64,000 nt of DNA from Candidatus Nanopelagicales bacterium (GTDB lineage: Bacteria > Actinomycetota > Actinomycetes > S36-B12): positions 1 to 64,000 of the forward strand of contig JAGYJJ010000002.1 of assembly GCA_018402235.1 (NCBI GenBank), written 5' to 3'. Below, one piece after another: positions 34,724-45,380 of the stretch. Position numbers and translations under genes: made by a program. The number at the start of each line of letters is the position of its first letter. Position 1 is the first letter of the stretch. Below the pieces are notes generated by a model, which did no database searches, was not told the origin of the DNA, and saw nothing but the letters and a program-made list of their open reading frames with translations.

Positions 34724-35815
34724 TCAGGCCTCGAGTGCAGCCAACTGGCCGCACGCGCCATCGATTTCCCTACCGCGGGTGTCCCGGACGGTCACAGGCA
34801 CGCCCGCCTCTCGCAGTGCCGCCACGAATTCCCTCTCCGCCTGGGGCGTAGACGCCGTCCACTTGGAGCCCGGAGTGGGATTCAGCGGGATCAAATTCAC
34901 ATGCACCAGATGACCCGCGAGCATCTCCCCCAGCAATTCCGCTCGCCAACGTTGATCGTTAATGTCTTTGATCAGCGCGTATTCGATGCTGGCCCGACGC
35001 CCGGTTTGCTCAACATAGAACCAGGTAGCGTCGAGGACTTCTGACACTTTCCAGCGATTGTTGATCGGCACCAAGGTGTCGCGCAGGTGATCGTCGGGTG
35101 CGTGCAAAGACACCGCGAGGGTGACCGGCATCCCCTCGTCTGCTAGCTGGCGGATACGCGGAACCAAGCCAACAGTCGAGACCGTTATTCCGCGCGCACT
35201 CATGCCCAGACCCTCCAGCGGCGGATCAACAAGGCGATGCAGCGCACCCACCACATTTCGGTAGTTAGCTAACGGCTCCCCCATGCCCATAAACACGACA
35301 TTGCTTACCCGGCCCGGCCCCCCAGGCACTTCCCCCGCGGCAAGCGCTCGAGCTCCTGCCAGCACCTGATCCACGATCTCTGCCGTAGACAGGTTGCGGG
35401 TGAGACCAGCCTGTCCGGTGGCACAGAACGGACAGTTCATGCCGCACCCAGCCTGCGATGAGATACACATCGTCACTCGATCCGGATAACGCATGAGCAC
35501 CGACTCAACAAGAGAACCATCGTGCAATCGAAATAGAGATTTGACCGTGGTGCCGTCGTCGCATGCCACAGTGCGGATGGGATCGAGCAAGGTAGGTAAG
35601 ACGCTGCGCAGCGTTGTGCGATCCGTGGCGTTGATATCGGTCCAGGTGTCCGGGTCATCTTGCAAGTGCACGAATAGGTGCGTGGATACCTGATCGGCGC
35701 GAAAGGCCGGTAATCCCAGCTCAGCCATGGCATCACGACGTTCACTTCGCGACATATCAAGAAGATGCTGCGGTGGCTTTCCTCGGGCTGGCGCCTCCAG
35801 CACTAAATCCACCAT
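34724..35815 (-). CDS. rlmN: 23S rRNA (adenine-2503-C2)-methyltransferase RlmN
   Basis: This radical-SAM enzyme of about 363 residues has the cluster-binding [12 protein letters not shown] motif and a C-terminal DGACGQL with the methyl-carrying Cys. I start it at ATG 35815, which overlaps the cdsA stop (TGATG). A longer frame to 35863 reads into cdsA. It methylates A2503 of 23S rRNA and some tRNAs. Confidence 0.93.
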   Translation of the reverse strand: MVDLVLEAPARGKPPQHLLDMSRSERRDAMAELGLPAFRADQVSTHLFVHLQDDPDTWTDINATDRTTLRSVLPTLLDPIRTVACDDGTTVKSLFRLHDGSLVESVLMRYPDRVTMCISSQAGCGMNCPFCATGQAGLTRNLSTAEIVDQVLAGARALAAGEVPGGPGRVSNVVFMGMGEPLANYRNVVGALHRLVDPPLEGLGMSARGITVSTVGLVPRIRQLADEGMPVTLAVSLHAPDDHLRDTLVPINNRWKVSEVLDATWFYVEQTGRRASIEYALIKDINDQRWRAELLGEMLAGHLVHVNLIPLNPTPGSKWTASTPQAEREFVAALREAGVPVTVRDTRGREIDGACGQLAALEA

Positions 35816-36687
35816 CACAGACCCGTCCCACCAGAGCCGAGGAACACCGTGAACAGCGCCCAAGAGGCGAACGCATTCGGCACAAGGGAGTCCAAGCGAT
35901 CCATCATGCCGCCGTGACCGGGCAAGAACGACCCCATGTCTTTGATCCCCAAATCACGTTTGATGGCACTCTCGGCAAAGTCTCCGCCCGTAGCGGTGAT
36001 AGTGAGAACCAATCCGGCGATCACCCCCTGCCACCACGGAGCATTCAGAAGGAATGCGAAGGAAAGGCCGCCAACAACCGCTTGCATGAGCACCGAGCCG
36101 GCAAAACCCTCCCACGACTTCTTCGGGCTGATAGATGCCGCGATCGGATGTTTGCCGTAAAAGATTCCAGCGAAGTACCCACCGATGTCGTTGGAGACAG
36201 TGAGCAAAATGAAAACGATCACCCGCCACGGGCCATCGTCGGTGGCCAGGGTCAACATCAAAAAGCCCGCCATGAAGGGCAGATAAACGATCACGAAGAT
36301 TGATGCGGTGATGTCGCGGACGTAGCCATCGACACCGCGACGAATACGCCACAACGTGGCCAGAAGCACCAGAGCACCGGTTGCCACAAGCTGCCAGATG
36401 GGACCCGCGAAATATGCAACTGTGGGCAACAAGATTACCGAGCCGTAGGCCGGAACGCGCGCGATCTTAATGTTGCGCGAGCCGAAGGCCTGCACCATCT
36501 CCCGCATGGCGATTGCCAAAGCTGCGATCACCACAAGTCCAAAAAGCGCTTTGTACGTGAAAAGACTCGCGATCACGATGACCGCCAGTACTACCCCGGA
36601 GGCAACGGCCGCCGGAAGGTTGCGCCCCGTACGCGAAGGTTTTCTACGTCGGGACTTGTCTTCGTCCCGGTCTGACGTTGATCCCAC
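35815..36687 (-). CDS. cdsA: Phosphatidate cytidylyltransferase
   Basis: The 290-residue membrane protein has about seven to eight hydrophobic segments and the C-terminal signature [20 protein letters not shown]. It makes CDP-diacylglycerol from phosphatidic acid and CTP. A basic N-terminal tail ([13 protein letters not shown]) precedes the first span. Its start is 2 bp after frr ends, in the order frr-cdsA-rlmN common in actinobacteria. Confidence 0.92.
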   Translation of the reverse strand: MGSTSDRDEDKSRRRKPSRTGRNLPAAVASGVVLAVIVIASLFTYKALFGLVVIAALAIAMREMVQAFGSRNIKIARVPAYGSVILLPTVAYFAGPIWQLVATGALVLLATLWRIRRGVDGYVRDITASIFVIVYLPFMAGFLMLTLATDDGPWRVIVFILLTVSNDIGGYFAGIFYGKHPIAASISPKKSWEGFAGSVLMQAVVGGLSFAFLLNAPWWQGVIAGLVLTITATGGDFAESAIKRDLGIKDMGSFLPGHGGMMDRLDSLVPNAFASWALFTVFLGSGGTGL

Positions 36688-36689
36688 CT

Positions 36690-37256
36690 TCAGACCTCGA
36701 GCAGTTCGGCCTCTTTGTGCCCCAGGACCTCATCGACGTGCTCCACGTGCTTGTGGGTGAGGTCATCGAGCTGCTTCTCCGCGCGACGAACATCGTCCTC
36801 GCCGGCGTCGCCGTCTTTTTGCAGTTTGTCGAGGGCTTCCTTGGCGTGCCGGCGAATATTGCGAATCGCAACCCGGCCATCTTCGGCCTTGGCTCGGGCC
36901 TGCTTGATGTACTCCTTGCGACGCTCTTCGGTCAACTCGGGTAACACCACGCGGATGATTACGCCATCTGTATTGGGATTAATGCCCAGATCGCTGTCAC
37001 GCAGCGCCTTCTCGACCGCAGGCATCGCACCCTTGTCGTAGGGACTGATGACGATCATTCGAGCTTCCGGGACCTGGAACGAGGCAAGCTGATTGAGCGG
37101 TGTGGCAGTTCCGTAGTAGTCCACGGAGATCTTGTTGAACATCGAGGCGTTCGCTCGTCCGGTGCGGATGGTTCCAAAGTCCTCGCGGGTTACTTCGATG
37201 GCCTTGTCCATCTTCTCGGTAGCCTCGAGCAGGATCATGTCGATGTCTTCACTCAC
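36690..37256 (-). CDS. frr: Ribosome recycling factor
   Basis: The 188-residue protein has typical RRF length and motifs (FGTIRTGRANASMFNKI; PELTEERRKEYIKQARAKAEDGRVAIRNIRR). It splits post-termination ribosomes together with EF-G. It lies 10 bp after pyrH. Confidence 0.96.
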   Translation of the reverse strand: MSEDIDMILLEATEKMDKAIEVTREDFGTIRTGRANASMFNKISVDYYGTATPLNQLASFQVPEARMIVISPYDKGAMPAVEKALRDSDLGINPNTDGVIIRVVLPELTEERRKEYIKQARAKAEDGRVAIRNIRRHAKEALDKLQKDGDAGEDDVRRAEKQLDDLTHKHVEHVDEVLGHKEAELLEV

Positions 37257-37266
37257 AAGGATCTCC

Positions 37267-38058
37267 TTAAGTGTTCGATGAGACTAACGTGCCTATTCGC
37301 TCGCCCCGGGCCGCACGGGCGATGTTGCCTTCGACTAGCAAGTTGAAGACCACGATGGGCAGAGCGTTGTCCCGGCACAAACTGATCGCAGTGGCATCCG
37401 CCACTTTCAGATCCTGCGCCAGAACCTGATCACATGAGAGATGGTCGTAACGGTGTGCGTTCGGGTTGGTACGAGGGTCGGAGTCGTAGACACCATCTAC
37501 ACCCTTGGCCATCAGCACCACCTCTGCACCGATTTCGAGCGCTCGCTGAGCAGCGGTTGTGTCGGTCGAGAAGTAAGGCTGACCGAGTCCGGCGCCAAAG
37601 ATGACAACGCGACCTTTGTCCAGGTGGCGCATTGCCCGACGCGGCACGTACGGCTCGGCCACCTGACCCATGGCGATGGCCGTCTGAACTCGGGTGTCCA
37701 GGCCGACCTTCTCGCAGAAGTCTTGCAAGGCCAGACAGTTCATAACCGTTCCGAGCATGCCCATGTAGTCAGCTCGCGCGCGGTCCATGCCGCGTTCGGA
37801 TAACTGTGCTCCACGAAAGTAATTGCCGCCACCGATCACCACGGCCACTTCGGTGCCGGACGCGGCGACATCGGCAATCTGCCGGGCGATGGAGGCGACA
37901 ACATCGGGGTCTACTCCCAGACCACCGCCGCCAGCGAAGGCCTCGCCGCTGAGCTTGAGCAGTACGCGGCGCCACCCACCCTCGGGTACCTGCGACCAGG
38001 TTTCGATCGTGCCTTCCAGGGATGGCTGAATCGGCTCCGATGCTCTGGACCGATCCAT
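37267..38058 (-). CDS. pyrH: UMP kinase
   Basis: The 263-residue amino-acid-kinase-fold enzyme has [25 protein letters not shown] and the UMP/ATP-site segment [19 protein letters not shown]. It phosphorylates UMP to UDP. A polar N-terminal extension of about 25 residues precedes the conserved core. Confidence 0.95.
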   Translation of the reverse strand: MDRSRASEPIQPSLEGTIETWSQVPEGGWRRVLLKLSGEAFAGGGGLGVDPDVVASIARQIADVAASGTEVAVVIGGGNYFRGAQLSERGMDRARADYMGMLGTVMNCLALQDFCEKVGLDTRVQTAIAMGQVAEPYVPRRAMRHLDKGRVVIFGAGLGQPYFSTDTTAAQRALEIGAEVVLMAKGVDGVYDSDPRTNPNAHRYDHLSCDQVLAQDLKVADATAISLCRDNALPIVVFNLLVEGNIARAARGERIGTLVSSNT

Positions 38059-38092
38059 TCGCTCTCCCTCGCCTCGACCTGTGGATCCGGCG

Positions 38093-38911
38093 CTACGCCT
38101 GACCCGGCTCGAACCTAGCGAATGCCCGGATCGTGGTGCCGCTCTCGGTCAGGACGTCTGTCACGGACTTCTTGTTATCCACCACGCTCGGCTGCTCGAG
38201 CAGCACATTGTCCTTGAAGTAGGCATTAACCCGACCCTCGACGATCTTGGCGATCGCCTGCTCGGGCTTGCCTTCCTCACGGGCCGCGGTCTCGGCGATG
38301 TGACGCTCGTTTTCGACTGTATCGGCAGGCACCTCATCACGGGTGAGGAATTGTGGTCGCATGGCGGCTATTTGCATCGCCACTCCGCGAGCCGCCTCCT
38401 CGCTGCCGTCGTAGGCCACGAGAACGCCCACCTGAGGCGGGAGATCCGATGCGCGGCGGTGCAGGTAGGTGGCTACCGGTGCTTGCAGGACCGCCACCTG
38501 ACCGAGTTCGATCTTCTCGCCGATTACGCCTGCCATCTCCGCGACGGTGTCTGCGACGGTCTTGCCGGTGTCCAACGTGGCCGCCAGCAATGCGTCGCGG
38601 TCGCCGATTTGACCATCGAAGGCCGCCTGGGTGAGCGTTCCAGCGAGGGCTTGAAATTCCTCGCCCTTGGCCACGAAGTCGGTTTCACACAGCAACTCGA
38701 CCATCGCGTTATCGACGGCGGCAACGATGCCGTTCGAAGCCGTGCGCTCTGCGCCACGCTTGGCAGCCTTCGCCGCTCCGGAGATGCGAAGTGCCTCAAC
38801 AGCCTTGTCGAAGTCACCATCGCTTTCCTCAAGCGCCTTCTTGCACTCCATCATGCCGGCGGAGGTCATCTCGCGTAGCCGCTTAACATCCGCGGCGCTG
38901 ATCGTTGCCAT
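38093..38911 (-). CDS. tsf: Elongation factor Ts
   Basis: The 272-residue protein starts [20 protein letters not shown], the standard N-domain that contacts EF-Tu, and includes [11 protein letters not shown]. It exchanges GDP for GTP on EF-Tu. It lies 53 bp after rpsB in the universal rpsB-tsf pair. Confidence 0.96.
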   Translation of the reverse strand: MATISAADVKRLREMTSAGMMECKKALEESDGDFDKAVEALRISGAAKAAKRGAERTASNGIVAAVDNAMVELLCETDFVAKGEEFQALAGTLTQAAFDGQIGDRDALLAATLDTGKTVADTVAEMAGVIGEKIELGQVAVLQAPVATYLHRRASDLPPQVGVLVAYDGSEEAARGVAMQIAAMRPQFLTRDEVPADTVENERHIAETAAREEGKPEQAIAKIVEGRVNAYFKDNVLLEQPSVVDNKKSVTDVLTESGTTIRAFARFEPGQA

Positions 38912-38964
38912 GTTCTTCCTTCAGATCGTTGTGGTGGGAAAGCGAACGTACGGGCGGCCGTTCC

Positions 38965-39792
38965 TTAAGCCTGTTCGGTTGCGGTCTCAACTGCAACCAC
39001 CTGTGCAGCGGCTGCTTCATCGGCAGCACCTGCGCCAGCGAGCAGCTCGCGCTCCCACTCGGCCAATGGCTCCTCGGGCGTTCCCGCGGCGCTAGCTCCG
39101 CCAGCGCGCGCCATGAGACCCTCGGCCACGGCGTCGGCAATGACCCGCGTGAGGAGTGCAACCGAGCGAATAGCGTCGTCGTTTCCTGGAATCGGAAAGT
39201 CGACCTCGTCGGGATCGCAATTGGTGTCGAGCATTGCAATGACGGGGATACCAAGTTTGCGCGCCTCACCGACGGCGATGTGCTCCTTCTTGGTGTCCAC
39301 GACCCAGATGGCACTGGGAATCTTGGCCATATCGCGAATGCCACCGAGTGTGCGCTCGAGCTTGTCCTTCTCGCGGCGCATCATGAGCAATTCCTTCTTG
39401 GTCTTGCCCGAACCAGCGACGTCGTCGAAGTTAATCTCTTCGAGTTCCTTCATCCGCTGCAAGCGCTTGTGCACGGTGTTGAAGTTGGTCAGCATTCCAC
39501 CGAGCCAGCGCTCGTTGACGTACGGCATCCCCACGCGAGTGGCCTGCTCGGCAATGGCCTCCTGGCCTTGCTTCTTGGTGCCAACGAACATAACCGAACC
39601 ACCATGGGCGACGGTTTCCTTCACATACTCATAAGCCCGATCGATGTAGGACAGCGACTGCTGCAGATCGATGATGTAAATGCCATTGCGCTCGGTGAAG
39701 ATGAAACGCTTCATCTTGGGATTCCAGCGACGGGTCTGGTGTCCGAAGTGGACACCGCTTTCCAGCAGCTGGCGCATCGTGACGACGGCCAT
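38965..39792 (-). CDS. rpsB: 30S ribosomal protein S2
   Basis: The 275-residue protein starts [20 protein letters not shown], diagnostic of S2, and has an alanine/glutamate-rich C-terminal tail typical of actinobacterial S2. AAGGAG precedes the ATG. It is divergent from the M23 peptidase gene. Confidence 0.96.
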   Translation of the reverse strand: MAVVTMRQLLESGVHFGHQTRRWNPKMKRFIFTERNGIYIIDLQQSLSYIDRAYEYVKETVAHGGSVMFVGTKKQGQEAIAEQATRVGMPYVNERWLGGMLTNFNTVHKRLQRMKELEEINFDDVAGSGKTKKELLMMRREKDKLERTLGGIRDMAKIPSAIWVVDTKKEHIAVGEARKLGIPVIAMLDTNCDPDEVDFPIPGNDDAIRSVALLTRVIADAVAEGLMARAGGASAAGTPEEPLAEWERELLAGAGAADEAAAAQVVAVETATEQA

Positions 39793-40111
39793 GGTCGTAC
39801 TCCTTCGGTGGGCGCGCGCGCCCGTTGGCGGTGCTTGAGCACATCAAGGCACCGCATTCGGTTGCCGGTCCATCCGGTGGACGGACCCCTGGTGACCTCG
39901 GCCCACCCGCCTGCCGGAGCAGGACCATCGGCTGGGACCGGCCATGCTGGGCATAGCAACAGGTCACGCGAAATATGTCTTCGTGTGGGGCACTACTTGG
40001 ATACTGCCCTCACGAAGCGCCCCGAGTCTACGCCGACTGTCCACAGCCCCCGTGCGCACCCTCCCCAGGTGGAAATCAGACCCTGGCGGGGGCACCCGCG
40101 AAGGCACGAGT
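39793..40111. promoter_or_regulatory. Divergent intergenic region upstream of rpsB with hairpins
   Basis: This 319-bp gap holds no gene that I can support. On the rpsB side there are two possible hairpins: GGTGCTTGA with TCAAGGCACC (39830-39853, one bulge), and GGTCC with GGACC enclosing GTCCA/TGGAC (39867-39887). They could form an S2-responsive leader, since rpsB-tsf is commonly autoregulated. I cannot assign promoter hexamers with confidence. Confidence 0.35.
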
Positions 40112-40617
40112 GTGAGGGGTATGTGGACCTCGATTTCCTCTATCCTCCTGGCCGGGATCATGGCTGCCGGGACACCGATCAGCCCGGTGGGTGCCACCTG
40201 GGTCCCTCCCTTGGCAACCGGGCTCAGCGGCACCGTGCACGGTTTCGAACGGCCAACGAATCGTTTCGCATCAGGGCATCGGGGAGTGGATTTCGCAGCC
40301 CCGATAGGAACCCCGGTGCGATCCATCGGCGATGGGACTATCACCCACGTCGGGAAAGTGGCCGGGGTTGCATCCGTCACGGTGGACCACCAGGTCGTGC
40401 GCTCGAGCTACCTGCCCATCGACGCGGCGGTGGCTGAGGGGATTACGTAACGGCCGGGGATGTGATCGGCTTCGTGGCCGGTCAGCACTGCCCCGTGGCG
40501 TGCCTGCACCTAGGAATTCGCCGGCCCGCTTGGGAAAGACTCGACGCCCTGACCGACCCGTACCTCGATCCGATCGCCTGGCTTCGGCGTATTCCGGTAC
40601 TCAAGCCCCTGGCATGA
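40112..40617 (+). CDS. Secreted M23/LytM-domain peptidase-like protein (one frameshift)
   Basis: From GTG 40112 (GAAGG upstream) a signal peptide (MWTSISSILLAGIMAAG) leads into a LytM domain with the metal motif GHRGVDFAAP. The frame stops after AAVAEGIT. Adding one G to the GGGG at 40438-40441 restores EGDYVTAGDVIGFVAGQHCPVACLHLGIRRP and ends at 40617, giving about 168 residues. In the second metal motif the first His of HxH is replaced (CLHLG), so activity is uncertain. It may act on peptidoglycan or regulate another hydrolase. Confidence 0.78.
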
Positions 40618-40646
40618 ACTCGACGGCTTTGATTGCAGTACCCGCG

Positions 40647-41570
40647 TCAATTACCTGATCGCGGATGCGCCTGTTCGAATGTGGAACGCAGCCGTTCCAC
40701 GGACACGTGCGTGTAGCGCTGGGTGGTAGCCAAGTTGGCATGTCCGAGCAGTTCTTGCACCGAGCGCAGATCGGCCCCACCTTCGAGCACGTGGGTAGCG
40801 GCGCTGTGCCGCATGCCATGGGGGGCAACAACTGGCACGCCCGCGGCCTCGGTCAAGGTGCGCACCACGTTTCTTACCACTCGCGAATCGATCCGAAAAC
40901 CACGTTCACCAACGAAAAGCGCGTGAACTGACGGCAGCGCCATCTCCCCCCGAACACCCAGCCATGCGTCGATCGCTCGCTGTGCAGGAACTCCATACGG
41001 GACAACCCGTTCCTTGTCCCCCTTGCCGACCACCCGCAACGTTCGATTACCTGCATCCACATCGTCTACGTCGAGGCCACACAGTTCGGCAACACGGATC
41101 GCCGTTCCATACAACACCTCAAGGATCGCCGCATCACGGATGGATCGGTGCGAACCATTGTGCCTACCCGCATATTCGAGTACCTGCAGCGCTTGACCTT
41201 TGTCCAGCACGGCGGGCAATCGGTTACCCACCCGTGGACTCACCAGCCGATGACCGGGGTCCGTGGCTGCCGACCCTCGCCGGTGACACCACGCCGTGAA
41301 TGCTCGCGCCGATGCCGCTCGTCGCGCGATGGTCGAGCGCGATAGCCCTTCGGTGGTTGCCGAAGCCAACCAGGCCCGCAAGGCAGCCAGATCTACGTCG
41401 GCTGGTTCGACGATGCCACGTTGCGCGCAGAAACAACTCAGGTCACGGACATCGGCAACGTAGGCACGCACCGTATGGGGGCTTCGAGCGCGCTCGTCGC
41501 GCAGGTGCGTTGTGAATCCCTCAAGCGCTTCATTCCACGCCGCGCCCGGGAGTTCTTCCATATGGGACAT
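40647..41570 (-). CDS. xerC: Tyrosine recombinase XerC
   Basis: The 307-residue recombinase has an N-terminal SAM-like core-binding domain and a catalytic domain with Arg in GTAIRVAEL, the HGMRHSAATHVLEGG box and the nucleophile Tyr in TTQRYTHV. It resolves chromosome dimers at dif. Its location beside dprA in a housekeeping block argues against a phage integrase. Confidence 0.9.
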   Translation of the reverse strand: MSHMEELPGAAWNEALEGFTTHLRDERARSPHTVRAYVADVRDLSCFCAQRGIVEPADVDLAALRAWLASATTEGLSRSTIARRAASARAFTAWCHRRGSAATDPGHRLVSPRVGNRLPAVLDKGQALQVLEYAGRHNGSHRSIRDAAILEVLYGTAIRVAELCGLDVDDVDAGNRTLRVVGKGDKERVVPYGVPAQRAIDAWLGVRGEMALPSVHALFVGERGFRIDSRVVRNVVRTLTEAAGVPVVAPHGMRHSAATHVLEGGADLRSVQELLGHANLATTQRYTHVSVERLRSTFEQAHPRSGN

Positions 41571-41597
41571 GGTGGCAACTCTTGGCCGATCGCAGCA

Positions 41598-42746
41598 TCA
41601 GGCTCGCCCAGGATTGTCCATGTAGACCCACAAACCGTCATCGGAGCAACGCGCGTAGCCCGCCAACTGCGCAGCGAGCAGCCACTCACGAGTCTGGTGC
41701 GGATCGAGTCCGCATCGCACGGCCGTTGCGTCCACGCTTAGTCCACGATTGTGGGAACCGGGCAGGGCATCAAGCACTTCTTGCAACCCGGCCGAAAGCT
41801 GCGGATCTTCGTTCGAAGTAGGAAGACTGACGCGAACGGGTTGAACGCCAGTTCGCAAATCCTCAACATCACTGGCCAAGATCGCCACGCGGTCTTGGAT
41901 CAAGCGATGCGTACCCACCGAGGTTTCTGAGGTGACAGGACCGGGAACGGCATAGACCTGGCGATTCAAATCAGCGGCGTAGGCGGCGGTCCTGGAGGAA
42001 CCGGATCGGCGCGAGGCCTCAACAACACAGGTAGCGGTTGCCAGGGCAGCGATCACCCGGTTGCGAGTAAGGAAACGACGACGACGAACCGTCTCGCCCA
42101 GCGGCGCTTCGCTGATCACCACACCGCGCTCCACGATCTGGGTGAATAGACCCTCGTGTCCGCGCGGATAGGCCTGGTCAACGCCGCCTGCGACCACACA
42201 AATGGTGCTGCCATCGACCGCTAGCGCCCCACGATGTGCAGCGGCGTCGATTCCGTATGCGCCTCCGGAGATGATCGATATGCGCTCACTGGCAAGTGCT
42301 GCGGACCATTCGCGCGCAACCACCTCGCCGTACCTGGTACACGCTCGAGCTCCAACCATGGCCACAGAGTTCAAGGCGTGCAGCCGTAGGTTCGCTTCAC
42401 CCCAGCACCACAGGGCCAGTGGTCGATTTGCTCCCAGATCATCGAGTTGACCGGGCCATTCGAGTTCCCCCGGCACCACGACGCGCACACCTAGTTCCCG
42501 GGCGCGCGTCAGTTGTGCATCGAGGTCCAATTCGGCCAAGCGCGCGCCGATCGAGGCGGCTCGAGGGATACGCACCGGTGCCCCCGAGAGCAAGGCGGCT
42601 ACTACAGCGGTGGGTCCGCGGCTGTCGATGAGATCGGCGAGCCCGGCTTCACCAGGCTCACATACGCACGCCAAGGCGATACGTGCGCGGGTAATGATGT
42701 CCCGATCATCACAGTCCGGGTCGGCTTCGAGCGCACGAGCTTTCAT
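41598..42746 (-). CDS. dprA: DNA-processing protein DprA
   Basis: The 382-residue protein has the extended Rossmann core (VGARACTRYGEVVAREW; ISGGAYGIDAAAHRGAL; VAGGVDQAYPRGHEGLF). It loads RecA on incoming single-stranded DNA during transformation. The ATG overlaps the comM stop (ATGA). It has a C-terminal winged-helix-like tail. Confidence 0.9.
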   Translation of the reverse strand: MKARALEADPDCDDRDIITRARIALACVCEPGEAGLADLIDSRGPTAVVAALLSGAPVRIPRAASIGARLAELDLDAQLTRARELGVRVVVPGELEWPGQLDDLGANRPLALWCWGEANLRLHALNSVAMVGARACTRYGEVVAREWSAALASERISIISGGAYGIDAAAHRGALAVDGSTICVVAGGVDQAYPRGHEGLFTQIVERGVVISEAPLGETVRRRRFLTRNRVIAALATATCVVEASRRSGSSRTAAYAADLNRQVYAVPGPVTSETSVGTHRLIQDRVAILASDVEDLRTGVQPVRVSLPTSNEDPQLSAGLQEVLDALPGSHNRGLSVDATAVRCGLDPHQTREWLLAAQLAGYARCSDDGLWVYMDNPGRA

Positions 42747-44266
42747 GCCGCCTCATCCCCCAGTGGCTGATGCCACTCGATTGCTTCGTTCACGTGGCGC
42801 GCATTCGGTCGTGATCGACCGTCCATATCGGCAAGAGTCCAGGCGAGTTTGGCAATGCGATGGGTCGAGCGCATCCCTCCGCTGCCGCGCAGGTGATCTG
42901 CGATCACGTCCTCGGCGCCATCCTCCATCGGATAGGCAGCCAAAGTGCCCGGGCTTACGCGAGCGTTGGCCGATCCCCACCGCCGCTCGGCTCGATCCCG
43001 CGCTTGCAGGACCCGCGCGGCCACCTGAGCACTGGATTCGCCGCGTTCAGCGCTGCGTACTGGCTGCAGACGAAGGCGAATATCGATGCGATCAAGCAAG
43101 GGACCGGAGATGCGTTGGGCGTAGGCGCTCACCGACGTTGGTGGGCAATCACAGTGGCGCCCAAAACTGCGCGGCGTGTGCCGGTATCCGCACGGGCACG
43201 GGTTTGCAGCAAGGATGAGTTGGAAATCGGCTGGCACATCACCGCTCCAGGCGGCCCGATGCAAACTAACCGTTCCACTTTCCAACGGTTGCCGTAGCGA
43301 TTCAAGTGAGTTACGCGGAAACTCCGGTGCTTCGTCGAGGAACAACACGCCCCGGTGGGCCAGCGATACCGCCCCCGGACGCACAGAACCTGCCATCACC
43401 GAACCGAGCAGCGCAGCGGGGCTTGACGAGTGGTGCGGCGATTGGAACGGCGGGCGGCCATCCTCACCGATCACCACTAACCCAGCTCCTGGGCTCGATA
43501 CCAAGGCGTGCACGGCCATGACATCCACCACGTGTTCGGGACTCAAGTCCGGAAGGATGCTCGGGATTCTTTCGGCTAGCAAGGTTTTTCCAACGCCCGG
43601 TGGACCAACCATCGCCAGACTGTGTCGACCCGCAGCTGCGATCTCCAGCGCGCGCCGGCCTTCACTTTGACCCAGCACCTCCGCCAGATCGGGTCCACTT
43701 ACTACGGGGGCCACCGACATCGGCATGCCAGCACGCACACCATCGTCGTCGCCGAGCAAAACATGCACGGCTTGCAAAAGCGATCGCACACCGATCACTT
43801 CAACGCCTGGAACGCGCGCGCACTCGTTCACGTTCTGAACTGGTACCACTATTCGCCGAAAGCCTGCTTGCTGCACTGCGCAGGTGACCGTGATTGCTCC
43901 AGGGATCGGGCGCACCTGACCGTCGAGTCCGAGTTCGCCAACGAAGACCGGCTGATCGTCGCTTTGCGTCATGGCAGGAATTTGCTCATCGGCCGAGAGC
44001 ACACCGATGGCGATGGGCAGATCCAAACCCGTTCCGTGCTTGCGAACGTGCGCGGGCGACAGTCCAATGGTGACGCGCCCCAAAGGCCACGAGAGCCCCG
44101 TGTTGCCTACTGCGCACCGAGCCCGATGGCGCGCTTCGCCGATCGACGTGTCGGCCAAGCCGACAAGACCTACGGCCGGCAACCCCTGGGCAACATCAAC
44201 CTCGACCGTTACGACCGTTCCGCTGACTCCGGACACCACCGCACCGTGCACCTGCGCAAGCGCCAC
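42743..44266 (-). CDS. comM: Mg-chelatase-family ATPase ComM/YifB
   Basis: The 507-residue protein has an N-terminal Lon-like domain (VEVDVAQGLPAVGLVGLAD), Walker A GPPGVGKT, and a C-terminal Mg-chelatase domain with a Cys-rich insert (NPCPCGYRHTPRSFG). ComM is a helicase that extends branch migration during natural transformation. Together with dprA it suggests DNA-uptake ability. It starts at GTG 44266, immediately after the YraN gene. Confidence 0.9.
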   Translation of the reverse strand: MALAQVHGAVVSGVSGTVVTVEVDVAQGLPAVGLVGLADTSIGEARHRARCAVGNTGLSWPLGRVTIGLSPAHVRKHGTGLDLPIAIGVLSADEQIPAMTQSDDQPVFVGELGLDGQVRPIPGAITVTCAVQQAGFRRIVVPVQNVNECARVPGVEVIGVRSLLQAVHVLLGDDDGVRAGMPMSVAPVVSGPDLAEVLGQSEGRRALEIAAAGRHSLAMVGPPGVGKTLLAERIPSILPDLSPEHVVDVMAVHALVSSPGAGLVVIGEDGRPPFQSPHHSSSPAALLGSVMAGSVRPGAVSLAHRGVLFLDEAPEFPRNSLESLRQPLESGTVSLHRAAWSGDVPADFQLILAANPCPCGYRHTPRSFGRHCDCPPTSVSAYAQRISGPLLDRIDIRLRLQPVRSAERGESSAQVAARVLQARDRAERRWGSANARVSPGTLAAYPMEDGAEDVIADHLRGSGGMRSTHRIAKLAWTLADMDGRSRPNARHVNEAIEWHQPLGDEAA

Positions 44267-44267
44267 C

Positions 44268-44651
44268 TCACACCGCCCGAAGGTGTTCGATAACCGGCTG
44301 ACCGACCGGTGGGATGGTCACGGCTACAACGTCGAAGCGCAGCCGCGGAGCGTGAATGGATCGATGCTCCAACCAGGCGAGCGCAAGGGATCGAAGGGTC
44401 CGCATCTTGCGCGTGGTGACCGCCTCCACAGGTGAGCCGTATGCAAGAGATCGGCGTGTCTTGACTTCTACGATGACGAGTTCATCGCCATCGCGAGCAA
44501 CCAGATCGAGTTCACCGCGAACGCCTTGACCGCGAGGGCGCCAGTTGCGATCCAGCACCACCAGGCCGCAAGAACGCAGATAGTCCATAGCGAGTTGTTC
44601 ACCGCGCTGGCCCAGTGCGAACCGATCATCTATTTTCTCGGGAATCTGCAT
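44268..44651 (-). CDS. YraN-family (UPF0102) nuclease-like protein
   Basis: The 127-residue protein has the YraN/Holliday-resolvase-like core: GEQLAMDYLRSCG, GELDLVARDGDELVIVEVKTRRS and VTTRKMRTLRSLALAWLE. The Asp and ExK residues of a PD-(D/E)xK fold are present. Its function is unproven in the family. It lies between comM and rnhB, a widespread arrangement. Confidence 0.88.
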   Translation of the reverse strand: MQIPEKIDDRFALGQRGEQLAMDYLRSCGLVVLDRNWRPRGQGVRGELDLVARDGDELVIVEVKTRRSLAYGSPVEAVTTRKMRTLRSLALAWLEHRSIHAPRLRFDVVAVTIPPVGQPVIEHLRAV

Positions 44652-44718
44652 GCAGGTAAGACTGCGCCCTGCTCACGCCACTTCGCCAGAGGGAATCTTG
44701 CGCCTGTGGACGGGCGGA

Positions 44719-45369
44719 TCAGTGGTTGGGGATAGACATCAGCCGCCACGTTGTGCGGTGGTAGCTGGTGACTCCATGCTCCTGCAGCGCGCGTCGATGC
44801 TCAGTGGTTCCGTACCCAGCATTGCGGTCCCACCCGTAGGCCATGTGCTCGTGATGCAAATCTCGCATCACTGCATCGCGATGCACTTTCGCGATAATCG
44901 ATGCCCCCGCAATGCTCGCGCACGACGCATCACCTTTCACGACGGTGTGGACCTGCCACGTGTCATTGACGGGGGTCAGGAAATCGTGGTGACCGTCGAG
45001 TAGAACTACAGCGGGTGCATCAGCACAGGCCAAGGCAACAATGGCGGCAACTGCTGCTGCCCCCTCTCCCAATGCCTGCACGATTCCCACGTGATCAATC
45101 CGGCTGGCGGGAATATCAACAACCGCACTCGCGCGTGCCCACTCATGAATCGCCGGCACCAAGAATTCGCGTCGCTTCGCAGACAGCGCTTTGGAATCAC
45201 GCACTCCCGCCGGAGCGCCGCCGGTGTGTGCATCGATGGCAACAGCACCGAGGGTCACCGGTCCCGCGAGTGCTCCGCGCCCCACTTCGTCGATAGCGAT
45301 AACGATCTGCGCCGAGCTCTTCGCCAGGAGACCTCGTTCGATGTCCACACCAGGATCGGATCGGCGCAC
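44719..45369 (-). CDS. rnhB: Ribonuclease HII
   Basis: The 216-residue protein has AIDEVGRGALAGPV (catalytic Asp-Glu), LLDGHHDF (Asp) and KVHRDAVM. It removes ribonucleotides and RNA primers from DNA. It lies 11 bp after the second signal peptidase gene. Confidence 0.93.
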   Translation of the reverse strand: MRRSDPGVDIERGLLAKSSAQIVIAIDEVGRGALAGPVTLGAVAIDAHTGGAPAGVRDSKALSAKRREFLVPAIHEWARASAVVDIPASRIDHVGIVQALGEGAAAVAAIVALACADAPAVVLLDGHHDFLTPVNDTWQVHTVVKGDASCASIAGASIIAKVHRDAVMRDLHHEHMAYGWDRNAGYGTTEHRRALQEHGVTSYHRTTWRLMSIPNH

Positions 45370-45380
45370 AACAACCTCGT

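Noticed and set aside
38905-40437. Long plus-strand open frame (510 codons) over rpsB and tsf
   Set aside because: It is antisense to two certain genes, has no recognisable domains, and results from high-GC codon bias. The true genes are on the minus strand.
40647-41570. Prophage or integrative element marked by a tyrosine recombinase
   Set aside because: The recombinase sits in the conserved xerC-dprA-comM-yraN-rnhB block, with no phage genes, direct repeats or tRNA beside it.
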